Source of the DNA: Clostridium muellerianum
GTDB lineage: Bacteria > Bacillota > Clostridia > Clostridiales > Clostridiaceae
Reading direction: 5' to 3'
Assembly (NCBI RefSeq): GCF_012926525.1
Contig: NZ_JABBNI010000020.1
Span: 1 to 64,000, forward strand
Length of the DNA: 64,000 bases
Of the stretch, positions 1-7,729 are shown in pieces. A program made the translations under genes and the position numbers. The first letter of the stretch is position 1; every line of letters starts with the position of its first letter. Under the pieces are notes generated by a model. It ran no database searches, had not been told where the DNA came from, and was given only the letters and a program-made list of their open reading frames with translations.

Positions 1-249
1 TTTAACATTTGTATATTATCCCAGTAGGCTTCGCCTAAAAAATTGGAAGCTAAAGGAATATTATGGTTAATGCTAACAGGAAATTATGTGCAAATATAAG
101 TTTTATATTTGTACGAAATTTAGGTAAATAATATATTTGTTATCTATACCAAATAAAATATGAAAATCTAATTAATTTCTTATAGATAATTAGAAAATTA
201 ACATCCTATAAATTATTGATCTAAATATTACTTATAGAGGTATGTCTTT

Positions 250-690
250 ATGATTTTAAATATTATATTTGGTTTTATTATTCCCTGGGTAATTGCCTTA
301 ATTATTATTCGTGAACGTAACATTATATATTCCCTTGCTCCCTTTGCTAGTGTTATATCATTTATAGTCAACAATTTAGGATTCTACTATTTTTGGAACC
401 TATATCCATTTAAACTTGTTAACCTTTCAGGAGTACCATTTAATATAGGACTGTTCTGCATTTACCCATGTATTAGTATTGAACTTATGAGAAAGTATGA
501 TGTTAGTGCCTACATTGGCTTGCCTATAACAAGTTTAATACTAACATTATTAGAGGGATGTGGAGTATTGATTGGTAGAGTAGTTTATTATAATCATTGG
601 AATATAGCTGCAACATACATTTCATACTTTACTTCACTACTTATATCCTACACATTCTATAAAGTTTTAAAGAGACAAAATCTTATTTAA
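250..690 (+). CDS. CBO0543-like multi-pass membrane protein
   Basis: 146-residue, almost entirely hydrophobic protein with about four to five predicted membrane helices (roughly residues 3-20, 28-45, 62-78, 88-110 and 122-140). The W-x-x-A-I-x-x-x-R start and the aromatic-rich F-Y-Y-F-W-N-L-Y-P loop resemble the small CBO0543-type membrane proteins common in Bacillus and Clostridium; their function is unknown. The ATG is preceded by AGAGGT seven bases upstream. It stands alone and is followed by a hairpin terminator at 694-727. The family assignment is by recall of sequence style, so it is moderate; the membrane location is well supported. Confidence 0.7.
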   Translation: MILNIIFGFIIPWVIALIIIRERNIIYSLAPFASVISFIVNNLGFYYFWNLYPFKLVNLSGVPFNIGLFCIYPCISIELMRKYDVSAYIGLPITSLILTLLEGCGVLIGRVVYYNHWNIAATYISYFTSLLISYTFYKVLKRQNLI

Positions 691-693
691 ATC

Positions 694-727
694 ATTACGC
701 CGTACTTTGTTGATGGCGTAGTGTTTT
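694..727 (+). terminator. Intrinsic terminator after the membrane protein gene
   Basis: Arms ATTACGCC (694-701) and GGCGTAGT (715-722) with one G-T pair close a 13-base loop and are followed by a short T run. It begins three bases after the stop codon at 690. Confidence 0.6.
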
Positions 728-859
728 CACAATATTACACAAAAACATCTCAAAATTCAAATTAATAATGGAATATTCTATTAAATTATTTAATGTTCCA
801 AGTAGAAAATACTTCTTACTGTGCAAATAATATAAGTAATCTCCACTTCAAATTAAAAT

Positions 860-1444
860 TTATCTTACAAATACATCATTTGTACAATCATCATTCCATA
901 TATATTCAATATCATTAGCAATTTTTGTAGCTTTATCTTTACCAAATCTATCTGAAACAAAGCCTAACACCATATCAATTCCAGCTGAAATACCTGATGA
1001 CGTATAATATTTTCCATCAACAACCCAACGTGCTTTTTCTATCCAGTTTACTTGGTCACTTACTGATTTTACCCATTCTAAAGCTTGTTTATTAGATGTA
1101 GCTTTTTTATTCTTTAAAACTCCACACTTTGCTAATACTGCTGAACCAGTACATATAGATAAACAATATGTAGATTTCTCTGCAATTGATTTTAATTTAT
1201 TTAAAAAGGAGATATTATTAACTAATTCTCTTGTCCCCATTCCTCCTGGAATAACTAATACACCATTTTCATCTGCCGAACTAATAGGTTCGGTTGCAAT
1301 TTTAAGCTTTTGTGCATTGGTAATAATACCCCCATCTTCTGAATAATAATGTATTTGATAGTCTTCTACTTGCCCTAGTATTTCCACTGGTCCAAATATA
1401 TCTAGAGTCTCAAAGTTATTAAATAGTATAATATTAATATTCAT
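860..1444 (-). CDS. DJ-1/PfpI family protein
   Basis: 194 residues, full length for the single-domain DJ-1/PfpI (class I glutamine amidotransferase-like) family. The N-terminal strand I-I-L-F-N-N-F-E-T-L-D-I-F-G-P-V-E is typical of the isonitrile-hydratase/ThiJ branch. The nucleophile elbow is S-I-C-T-G-S with Cys98, and the preceding strand V-L-V-I-P-G-G-M-G is canonical. A conserved S-S-G-I-S-A-G-I-D-M motif near residue 150 is shared with DJ-1 members lacking an AraC tail. Function within the family ranges from glyoxalase or deglycase to stress chaperone, so the substrate is unknown. A GGAGATGGAG site precedes the ATG. It is likely monocistronic. Confidence 0.85.
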   Translation of the reverse strand: MNINIILFNNFETLDIFGPVEILGQVEDYQIHYYSEDGGIITNAQKLKIATEPISSADENGVLVIPGGMGTRELVNNISFLNKLKSIAEKSTYCLSICTGSAVLAKCGVLKNKKATSNKQALEWVKSVSDQVNWIEKARWVVDGKYYTSSGISAGIDMVLGFVSDRFGKDKATKIANDIEYIWNDDCTNDVFVR

Positions 1445-1470
1445 TTATTCTCCATCTCCACTATAAAATT

Positions 1471-1593
1471 TTATTCACCAAAACGATCAACTTTCCTATA
1501 CCCTAAACGCTCATGAAAACATGTACTGTCATCGGTAATATATACATTATCAGTAAATATATAGGCTACACCTGCATTCAAATTAAGGATATT
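1471..1593 (-). pseudogene. Remnant of a GNAT acetyltransferase C-terminus (phosphinothricin acetyltransferase-like)
   Basis: Reading the minus strand gives about 40 codons between in-frame stops. They spell N-L-N-A-G-V-A-Y-I-F-T-D-N-V-Y-I-T-D-D-S, then a T-C-F-H-E-R-L-G-Y-R block. This matches the end of phosphinothricin-type GNATs, where the acetyl-CoA-binding helix carries F-H-E-x-L-G-Y. There is no start codon, no N-terminal fold, and the reading frame stops shortly after R-F-G-E, before the usual H-x-C-G-Y-K-F tail. I infer a decayed gene whose upstream part is gone. Confidence 0.55.
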
Positions 1594-1764
1594 TTATAAA
1601 ACAATATTGCCTCAAGTCTATAAATTCTTTTCCTTAAGATAAAATTTACCTTTTCTCTAATTTGCATCTCCTAATTTAATAATTATTTATTTTTTCAGTT
1701 GTTTTATTAAAAAAGAAGATTATGACCCAAAGCAACTCAAAGATACCTTTTGCTTTATCCTTTC

Positions 1765-2259
1765 TTACTTTTGTATTTTCATCTCAAATAAAGCAAATTC
1801 ACCTCTATCAGCTAATAAAGTTTTGCCAACTAATTTAAACCCTAAGCTTTCATATAAATTACATAACTTTTTCTTATTCCATCCTGTATCTAATCTTAAA
1901 TATCCAATGTTTCTTTTTTTACATTCCCCTATAGCAAATTCAACCATTTTTCGTGATAATCCCATTCCTGAATATTTTCTTCTAACACATAACTTATGTA
2001 TATATCCTGCCTCGTTCTCTTTTTCTTGGGGCCAAAACAGAGTATCCTTCCATTGTAATATCATGCAGCAAGCATTATCATCTGAAACTTGTCCTATACA
2101 AAAGTCATCTTCATTGTTACTGATCATTAATTTTTCTCTTGTAAGGTACTCGTCTTTCCAGACATTTAACCCAACTGAACGTCCCCATTTTGTTACTTCT
2201 TTCATTATATTAATAGCAGCTTCAACGTCTCCCTTCAATACTTTAAAGTTATTTACCAT
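1765..2259 (-). CDS. GNAT family N-acetyltransferase
   Basis: 164 residues, typical of a single GNAT domain. Strand 4 and the pyrophosphate-binding loop read L-C-V-R-R-K-Y-S-G-M-G-L-S-R (Q/R-x-x-G-x-G/A pattern) around residues 92-105. The late acetyl-CoA segment W-N-K-K-K-L-C-N-L-Y-E-S-L-G-F is near residues 129-143. The acceptor is unknown. The start ATG follows a strong AGGGGGGT site. It is one of four intact GNAT genes in the first 12 kb. They are not close paralogues of each other, which argues against recent tandem duplication. Confidence 0.9.
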   Translation of the reverse strand: MVNNFKVLKGDVEAAINIMKEVTKWGRSVGLNVWKDEYLTREKLMISNNEDDFCIGQVSDDNACCMILQWKDTLFWPQEKENEAGYIHKLCVRRKYSGMGLSRKMVEFAIGECKKRNIGYLRLDTGWNKKKLCNLYESLGFKLVGKTLLADRGEFALFEMKIQK

Positions 2260-2527
2260 ATTTTTACCCCCCTAAATAAAATATATTATCTGAAGTTTAA
2301 TTGATTAAGTCGTAAGATCCTACAACTGAGATTTAATTATCATGAAAATTATACGACGTTATCCACATTTTTACATAATCCTAGAGGTAATTTTACACTT
2401 TTATCATTCACAAACTGACTAAGTTGCTAATTTTAACAAAATTGCTTCTCAATAAAAGACTTTGTGTCAATTTATTTTTTGCTTTAAATTTTTTTATGAA
2501 TTATGTTAATATCTACATTATAAAAAA

Positions 2528-2567
2528 GTAAGTACATCACTGCATAAAAGAGCAATGATGTACCTAT
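2528..2567 (-). terminator. Intrinsic terminator after the CWBR2 protein gene
   Basis: Arms at 2528-2543 (GTAAGTACATCACTGC) and 2552-2567 pair over 16 bases with two mismatches around an 8-base loop. On the minus strand they are followed by a T tract (ACTTACTTTTTTAT). The site lies just beyond the stop codon at 2581. Confidence 0.75.
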
Positions 2568-2580
2568 TTTTACACTACTT

Positions 2581-4146
2581 TCATTTTACTACTGTACTAA
2601 CTTGTTCATTATTATATACATACCAGTTTGCTTGTTTACTTTTACTATTTGAATTCATAAAATCGTCAAATTCTTTTTTTGTAACTATTTTGTTTCCAAT
2701 GTAGTATGTCTCTGATATATTTCCATTTTCTTGGTTGGAGACTTCTGCTGCTATTTGAATTTCATCACTACCATTTTCATTAAATTTAAGTTTTGCAAAA
2801 GTATGATCAAAAGCACCACCTGATTCTAGAAAAGTACCATCGCTTTTTAAATCTTCTAGTGCTCTTAAAACTCGATGATATCCATATACTTTGCCATTCT
2901 TATAGTGAAGTATTTCATATGCTTCTGGTGCATTAGTTGATGATAACTCTAGAATAACTTCTGGTATGTTATCACCATCCATATCAAGCACTGTAAAATG
3001 TGTTATACTTTGTTTATTAGTAATAACATTGTTATCATTTAAAAAATCATTTAAGCTTTCACTTTTGCTATCATCTGTACTAAAAAACATAGCTCCATTT
3101 TGTAACACTGCACTATAGGCTGACATTGCCGAACTACTATTACTTATTAGTAATCCCAGTAGGTTATCTGATATAGAGCCTATACCACCATAAACCAAAA
3201 CACTTGAATATTTCATGCTGTCAACGAATTGTTTTTGAAGCTTATTGTTATTATTGTTAACTAAAAGAATTGGTGCATTTTTAGCTGCTGCATATGCTGT
3301 TCCTGCTAAAGCGTCTGCAAACTTACCATCTGTATTGTCTTCTCCGCCATACGCAAATGCAACAGTGTCACTTTGTAATTTAAATTGATTCATTATATTT
3401 AAATTTGTTTCATATCTGTCTGCACCAGTTAAATTAACTATATTTTCTTTAGAAACACCAGCAATACTTGGTATATTATCTCTGTTAGTTTGAGATATAA
3501 CACCATTTCCACCTACAAAATAAATTTTTGAAGGTTTTATTTTTTTCAATTCTTCTGCTGTAGAACTAGAAATGCTATTAACATCTGTCATGAGAATTGG
3601 ATAACCTTTAGCTGCTGCTATACCGCTTATAGAAATTCCATCTGCATAACCTGCACCACTTACAAAAATTACAGGTGTTCCTTCATCAACATTCATTTTG
3701 TCTAATACAGCTGAATTTGTATCATAGTCACTTTGCCCTGAAATTCTCTCTACATTGATAAATCCAAAATTTTTAACTGTGCTTTCTACAGCTAAACTAA
3801 CTCTTTTAGTGTTTCCGATGATGTAAACATTTTTGTCTTTAGACAAATTGCTATTTAAAAAGCCTAATGAAGCTTTACTAAGAGTATTACTTTCTGTAAG
3901 CAAAATAGCTGCCCCCATTTTTTTAGCGAAAACACAGCTTGAGATAGCATCATGATAATCTTCACCATTTACTATTACTATTGCATTTAATTTATCAAAC
4001 TGCCCTGCTATATTAGCAGATGTTTCATATCTGTCCTGTCCACCTAGTCTTGTTACTCCAGCCGCTTTGACCTCAGTAAAAGTAAGAGATGAAATGATTA
4101 AAAAGCTTGCTAATATTGTAACTATCTTGATTTTTTTACTTAACAC
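2581..4146 (-). CDS. Secreted cell wall-binding repeat 2 (CWBR2) protein
   Basis: 521 residues starting at a GTG that follows AAGGGGGAA. Residues 1-28 form a Sec signal peptide (K-K-I-K-I-V-T-I-L-A-S-F-L-I ending V-K-A-A). Residues 30-330 hold three CWBR2 repeats, recognised by T-R-L-G-G-Q-D-R-Y-E-T-S, the related L-T-G-A-D-R-Y-E-T-N and I-S-G-Q-S-D-Y-D-T-N, and by phrases such as V-Y-I-I-G-N, I-Y-F-V-G-G-N-G-V-I-S and V-L-V-Y-G-G-I-G-S-I-S. In Clostridioides these domains anchor proteins to the wall polymer PSII. Residues 345-521 are a separate C-terminal domain (L-D-M-D-G-D-N-I-P-E-V-I-L-E, Y-G-Y-H-R-V-L-R) that I do not recognise; the D-x-D-x-D-x-x-P-E loop suggests calcium binding. It probably acts at the cell surface. 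Confidence 0.88.
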   Translation of the reverse strand: MLSKKIKIVTILASFLIISSLTFTEVKAAGVTRLGGQDRYETSANIAGQFDKLNAIVIVNGEDYHDAISSCVFAKKMGAAILLTESNTLSKASLGFLNSNLSKDKNVYIIGNTKRVSLAVESTVKNFGFINVERISGQSDYDTNSAVLDKMNVDEGTPVIFVSGAGYADGISISGIAAAKGYPILMTDVNSISSSTAEELKKIKPSKIYFVGGNGVISQTNRDNIPSIAGVSKENIVNLTGADRYETNLNIMNQFKLQSDTVAFAYGGEDNTDGKFADALAGTAYAAAKNAPILLVNNNNNKLQKQFVDSMKYSSVLVYGGIGSISDNLLGLLISNSSSAMSAYSAVLQNGAMFFSTDDSKSESLNDFLNDNNVITNKQSITHFTVLDMDGDNIPEVILELSSTNAPEAYEILHYKNGKVYGYHRVLRALEDLKSDGTFLESGGAFDHTFAKLKFNENGSDEIQIAAEVSNQENGNISETYYIGNKIVTKKEFDDFMNSNSKSKQANWYVYNNEQVSTVVK

Positions 4147-4179
4147 ATATATTCCCCCTTATAGTTTATAATAGTAAAT

Positions 4180-4398
4180 TTATTTACTTTTGTATTGTAT
4201 CATAATATAACAAATATTCAATTCTTGAATAAATTTATCCAAAAAAAATAATATTGTATTTCTATCAGCTTGTGTTCCATAAAGATTCACACTAAATACG
4301 GCTTGATCATCAAATGTTGAAATGGCTAATTGAAAATAGGGACTATATTTGATTGACCCTGTCATATAAGCTTTAGTAATTTCAGCTTTTCCAATAGG
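4180..4398 (-). pseudogene. Remnant of a condensation/acyltransferase-type protein C-terminus
   Basis: The open stretch between in-frame stops reads P-I-G-K-A-E-I-T-K-A-Y-M-T-G-S-I-K, then a Y-F-Q-L-A-I-S-T-F block and a C-terminal F-L-D-K-F-I-Q-E-L. The layout (G-x-x-x-x-P-Y-F strand, S-x-N-x-x-G strand, then a helix ending in Q-E-L) matches the end of condensation-domain or alcohol-acetyltransferase-like proteins found in clostridia. An ATG at 4365 gives 61 residues, but there is no ribosome site and the catalytic H-H-x-x-x-D-G region is absent. I read it as a truncated remnant. The family guess is moderate. Confidence 0.45.
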
Positions 4399-4506
4399 TT
4401 AATGCTCTTAATAATTGATTGTTTAACATTTTACCGTACCTTTCCCTCAATGGAATATCAGTAATAAATATACAATAACTTTCACATTTGAAATTTATTA
4501 AGTTTA

Positions 4507-4947
4507 TCATTTGATTTTCTTTAATGAAGATGAAATATCTTTATATAATAATGTCTGCATACTATTATCATATTTCGCTACATCTGCTTCCATTAACGCT
4601 TCTCGTATACACTCAACTAAATTTGATTTATATTTTGCAATATTTGGCAATACCTTAATACATTGTCTAGACGTAATTGGCTTTTCGTCCAAGATATGTT
4701 TTAAATAATTATCTATAATTTTGTCAATTTTATTTTCCGTGTCCCATTTAGCATTAACAGATATTAGGACAATGCCTCTGTTTCTTATATATGAATTCTT
4801 ATTTTCAATCATTTCAACAAACCTATCAAAAAATTTATAAACCTCATTAGATTTTTCACTTTCAGTTTCTAACATCTGTAATGCTTGATATGCAACTTTA
4901 TTATCTTTATAACATAATCTTTCAATCAATTCTGTGATATTATACAC
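4507..4947 (-). CDS. Small HEAT-repeat-like helical protein
   Basis: 146 residues, GTG start with AAGGTG five bases upstream. The sequence is a run of amphipathic helices in pairs (N-K-V-A-Y-Q-A-L-Q-M-L-E, N-S-Y-I-R-N-R-G-I-V-L-I-S, S-R-Q-C-I-K-V-L-P-N-I-A-K-Y-K). This is the pattern of HEAT or PBS-lyase-like repeats that form protein-binding solenoids. There is no signal peptide or membrane helix, so it is likely cytosolic. In clostridia, similar short proteins are often labelled SufBD-like. No catalytic motif is visible and the neighbours give no hint about its partner. Confidence 0.65.
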   Translation of the reverse strand: MYNITELIERLCYKDNKVAYQALQMLETESEKSNEVYKFFDRFVEMIENKNSYIRNRGIVLISVNAKWDTENKIDKIIDNYLKHILDEKPITSRQCIKVLPNIAKYKSNLVECIREALMEADVAKYDNSMQTLLYKDISSSLKKIK

Positions 4948-5048
4948 ATTTTCACCTTCTTAAATCAATACTAATAATTACAATACTTAGCCGCTCAACT
5001 TCTGCACATATAAAACTTTAGCTTAATATAAAAAGCATAATGCGACAT

Positions 5049-5232
5049 AACTTTTTTCAGAAGACAATGAAGGTGAGTTTTCCTCCTTACATCAGAAAGC
5101 TAATTTATTTTAAATCTTATTTTGCTAACGCAAAACAAATTTCCAATTTATATAAAGCAATATTTCGATTTAGCGAAATAAGTCATTAAAAATCTTCCTT
5201 CATTGTCCTCTATCCTCTTAAAAAAGTTTAAT
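5049..5232. repeat. Long imperfect palindrome, element A
   Basis: The left arm 5049-5073 (AACTTTTTTCAGAAGACAAT, then GAAGG) pairs with the right arm ending at 5229 (CCTTCATTGTC, a bulge, then TAAAAAAGTT). About 120 bases lie between, with local hairpins TTTTGCTAACGCAAAA and TTTCGATTTAGCGAAA. The sequence just outside on the left (CTTAATATA, GCATAATGCGACA) matches the flank near 17005-17020, linking it to the other dispersed palindromes. No coding potential is seen. Confidence 0.6.
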
Positions 5233-5287
5233 TTTGTATGTTTGGGTTAATTATAACACACTTTATAAACATTACATTCATTTATCA

Positions 5288-5512
5288 TTAAATCTCTTTT
5301 GAGCATAAATCATAACAAAAGCAGTCTGTTGTATGGTCGTTTACCATTCCTACTGCTTGCATAAAAGAATAGCAGATTGTACTGCCTACAAATTTAAATC
5401 CATCTTTTTTTAACTGTTTGCTCATTTTGTCACTTAGTTCATTTGAAGAGGGAACTTCTTTTATACTCTTCCAAGAATTAATAATAGGCTTGTTATATAG
5501 AAACTTCCATTA
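5288..5512 (-). pseudogene. tag: Truncated 3-methyladenine DNA glycosylase I (tag) remnant
   Basis: The minus strand reads K-F-L-Y-N-K-P-I-I-N-S-W-K-S-I-K-E-V-P-S, then K-M-S-K-Q-L-K-K-D-G-F-K-F-V-G-S, then T-I-C-Y-S-F-M-Q-A-V-G-M-V-N-D-H, then T-T-D-C-F-C-Y to a TAA at 5288. This is the C-terminal third of Tag: the G-F-K-F-V-G-S-T-x-x-Y-S-x-x-Q-A-x-G segment and the H-x-x-x-C zinc ligands (His175/Cys179 in E. coli) are intact. The first two thirds, including the catalytic Glu and the N-terminal Cys and His zinc ligands, are missing, and no start codon is present. This is a clear gene fragment about 74 codons long. Confidence 0.85.
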
Positions 5513-5877
5513 TAAAATATGTAACTTAAGTTTCGCACCTTAAAAAATCATCCTATAATTATTCTATCATGCTAATATTAAAATTTTTACACTTATTGGT
5601 TGTAGTATACAAAAAATTAGTTCAAAAATACATATTCAATACTAAACTGCAAAGTTATTCCTAATAATATTTTTATATGAAAAAACGCTGCTTTTATTTT
5701 CCCAATTAATTCTTCATCATCCTTATATAATTTTAAATAAAAAAATACCTTTATAGCTTATATTTCAAAGATTTAAAGGCACTTTCACTTTTCTTATTAT
5801 TGGTAAATTTCCATATACAAAAGTAAAATTTAAATTATCAGTGAATCTTATATGAAAGTAATTTTTATAAAAAACTT

Positions 5878-6072
5878 CTATTTTTTTCTTTTGAAAACAG
5901 CTGTTACTTCTACTGTTTGTCCGTCACTTCCACCTATTGGAATACAAGATACTAGTTCCCAGCCTTCATTCCCAAGTTCATTAAGTTTAAAGTTAAAGTC
6001 TTCAATTTCTAACAATGTACTAAAGAAACCTTTAGTTTCAAATTTAATACTTTTATATTCCCATTTGTCCAG
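5878..6072 (-). CDS. DUF4177 small protein
   Basis: A 64-residue frame with no ATG. It reads D-K-W-E-Y-K-S-I-K-F-E-T-K at the start, L-N-E-L-G-N-E-G-W-E-L-V-S in the middle, and P-I-G-G-S-D-G-Q-T, then V-T-A-V-F-K-R-K at the end. W-E-Y-K and L-N-x-L-G-x-E-G-W-E-L-V are the hallmarks of DUF4177, a small beta-alpha-beta family of unknown role. AGGAGGGG lies six bases before a CTG at 6070-6072, which is the best start candidate. The homologous position is normally TTG or GTG, so this may be a weakened start. It lies downstream of the VanZ gene on the same strand. Confidence 0.75.
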   Translation of the reverse strand: MDKWEYKSIKFETKGFFSTLLEIEDFNFKLNELGNEGWELVSCIPIGGSDGQTVEVTAVFKRKK

Positions 6073-6185
6073 CTTAATCCCCTCCTTTATTTAAGCACTC
6101 TACCCCAATTGTTACACTATTCAATAAACATAATTAAATTACTCCTAATATGCATCTAAATTTATCATATTGGATAATGTAATCA

Positions 6186-6704
6186 TCAAGCATTAGCTAT
6201 AATTAAAATTGTTAATAGCATTATCACACAAATTGTTCCAGTTAATGCAATAATATTAAGGATTTTATTTATTTTTAAATCTGCTTTGAATGACCTATGA
6301 AGAACAAAATAAATTACAATTCCAATAATTCCTCCAAAAGTATTTCCTATAATATCAGTTATATCAGACACACCTATTGCAAATATAAACTGCATTACTT
6401 CATAAAACAAACTCACAATTACTATTGGAAGAATTTTTCTAAAAAAAGACCAGTTGCTTTTCAACATACTAATGTAAAGTCCAAAAGGAACAAATACAAG
6501 CACGTTGTTATATATCTCTGAAATTTGAATCCTATTATTAGCAATTACAGATTTATGGAATGGAATTAAGTTAATACTACGAAACTGGTATAATTGCTGA
6601 ATTGAGAATTGCATTTTAAATAGTATAATCCAAGTTAATATTATCAAGTATACTATCAGCAAACAGGTTGTTAATATTTTTTGTTTTGATTCTTTATCTA
6701 CCAT
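6186..6704 (-). CDS. VanZ-like membrane protein
   Basis: 172 residues from an ATG at 6704 preceded by GGGGGC; the longer frame to a TTG at 6716 lacks a ribosome site. There are five membrane helices (near 9-27, 63-80, 88-108, 112-130 and 145-168). The VanZ-type signature is present: N-L-I-P-F between helices 1 and 2, then N-N-V-L-V-F-V-P-F-G-L-Y and E-x-x-Q-F with D-I-x-D-I-I-G-N-T-x-G-G-I-x-G. VanZ-family members confer low-level teicoplanin resistance in some hosts, but most are uncharacterised. It probably precedes the DUF4177 gene in one transcript. Confidence 0.85.
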   Translation of the reverse strand: MVDKESKQKILTTCLLIVYLIILTWIILFKMQFSIQQLYQFRSINLIPFHKSVIANNRIQISEIYNNVLVFVPFGLYISMLKSNWSFFRKILPIVIVSLFYEVMQFIFAIGVSDITDIIGNTFGGIIGIVIYFVLHRSFKADLKINKILNIIALTGTICVIMLLTILIIANA

Positions 6705-6736
6705 ATGTGCCCCCAATACATTTTTGACTATTCTAA

Positions 6737-6872
6737 TTTACTTATACTTATTCAATAAACACAAAGATGAATGCATTATTTAAAAAATGTGGTTATGACT
6801 TAGCTGGAGAAATGAGTTTTTTAGGAAAGGAAAAAACATTCTACTGCTATGAAAAAGTATTAAATAAAGATA
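6737..6872 (+). pseudogene. GNAT acetyltransferase C-terminal remnant
   Basis: From a stop at 6734-6736 the frame reads S-I-N-T-K-M-N-A-L-F-K-K-C-G-Y, then D-L-A-G-E-M-S-F-L-G, then K-E-K-T-F-Y-C-Y-E-K-V-L. The N-x-x-M-N-x-L-F-x-K-x-G-Y-x-x-x-G-E block is the last helix and strand of a GNAT domain, and the F-x-C-Y-E-K end is familiar from clostridial members. The N-terminal two thirds and any ribosome site are absent. The frame stays open to 7042 but runs through a terminator hairpin, so the later residues are unlikely to be a real product. Confidence 0.6.
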
Positions 6873-6889
6873 AAATATATTTTAATAAA

Positions 6890-6921
6890 GAATCATGTGT
6901 ATGCAAAGTCACACATGATTC
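6890..6921 (+). terminator. Hairpin terminator after the GNAT remnant
   Basis: Perfect 11-base arms GAATCATGTGT (6890-6900) and ACACATGATTC (6911-6921) around a 10-base loop, then AGTTTTATT. It probably terminated the now-broken GNAT gene. Confidence 0.65.
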
Positions 6922-6999
6922 AGTTTTATTCTATAACTTAAAATGTGTTAATAATATTAAGCTGAAACTTCTTCAGCACTATAAAAAATCCTTTAAATC

Positions 7000-7527
7000 T
7001 TACAATTCTCCTTTTAAAATGTCCATATATACTTCATCATAAAATTTGCCTTTAAAATAATAAGCTTGTCTTCTTATTCCTATTTCCTTAAATCCAACTT
7101 TTTTATAACAACTAATTGCTCTTTCATTAAATGAAAAAACTTTTAACATTATATTATTCAGATTTAAATAATCAAACCCATAATTTAATAATAAATTAAG
7201 TACTTCCTGTCCATATCCCTTATTACGATTTTCTTCATCACCAATAAACAATCCAACTTCTGCACATTGCCTTGATTGTTCAATTCCCTGAATCCCACAA
7301 TTACCAATTAATTTATCATTTTCTAAATTAACTATCGCAAACTGATATTTGTCATTATTTTGCAAAATCCATTTCTTTTCACTTTCCAAAGATGCAATTC
7401 TACAGGAAGTTCCTATCCCATCTGTAACACTAAAATCATTAAGCCATTTAACGTAAGTTTCTGCATCTTCAACATTCATAGGAGATAAATAAATCCTTTT
7501 TCCTACTAACTTTTTAAAATAATTCAT
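7000..7527 (-). CDS. GNAT family acetyltransferase, RimJ/RimL type
   Basis: 175 residues. The opening V-G-K-R-I-Y-L-S-P-M-N-V-E-D-A-E is typical of the ribosomal-protein/spermidine acetyltransferase branch (Acetyltransf_3). The core acetyl-CoA site appears as E-V-G-L-F-I-G-D-E-E-N-R-N-K-G-Y-G-Q-E near residues 90-108. The C-terminal helix N-E-R-A-I-S-C-Y-K-K-V-G-F-K-E-I-G is near 130-146. The substrate cannot be deduced. An AGAGGTGAAA site precedes the ATG. It converges with the GNAT remnant at 6737, but the two are not copies of one another. Confidence 0.9.
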   Translation of the reverse strand: MNYFKKLVGKRIYLSPMNVEDAETYVKWLNDFSVTDGIGTSCRIASLESEKKWILQNNDKYQFAIVNLENDKLIGNCGIQGIEQSRQCAEVGLFIGDEENRNKGYGQEVLNLLLNYGFDYLNLNNIMLKVFSFNERAISCYKKVGFKEIGIRRQAYYFKGKFYDEVYMDILKGEL

Positions 7528-7729
7528 TTCTCATTTCACCTCTAAATTCACTATTAAGTAAAATTGAAATATACTTATATGGATATTATACCATGTTTGT
7601 ATTTTTTTATATAATAGTTTATTTTTGGTTATCAGATTAAATATAATGATTCAAATATTATCAAACTAATCCTTCCAGGATATAATTTTCAAATCTCCCC
7701 ACTTATTTAACCAACTTGATACCTTTTTA

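Noticed and set aside
1-73. Open tail of 24 codons ending at a TAA
   Set aside because: It could be the end of a gene outside the window, but it shows no recognisable motif and is too short.
1823-2275. Open frame of 150 codons on the plus strand
   Set aside because: It is opposite the GNAT gene at 1765-2259, lacks a ribosome site and has the composition of an antisense shadow.
5617-5757. Minus-strand open segment of 46 codons with a hydrophobic end
   Set aside because: No start codon or ribosome site and no family similarity seen; may be a remnant but cannot be supported.
6873-7042. Extension of the GNAT remnant frame to 91 codons
   Set aside because: It runs through a perfect terminator hairpin and overlaps the end of the opposite gene.
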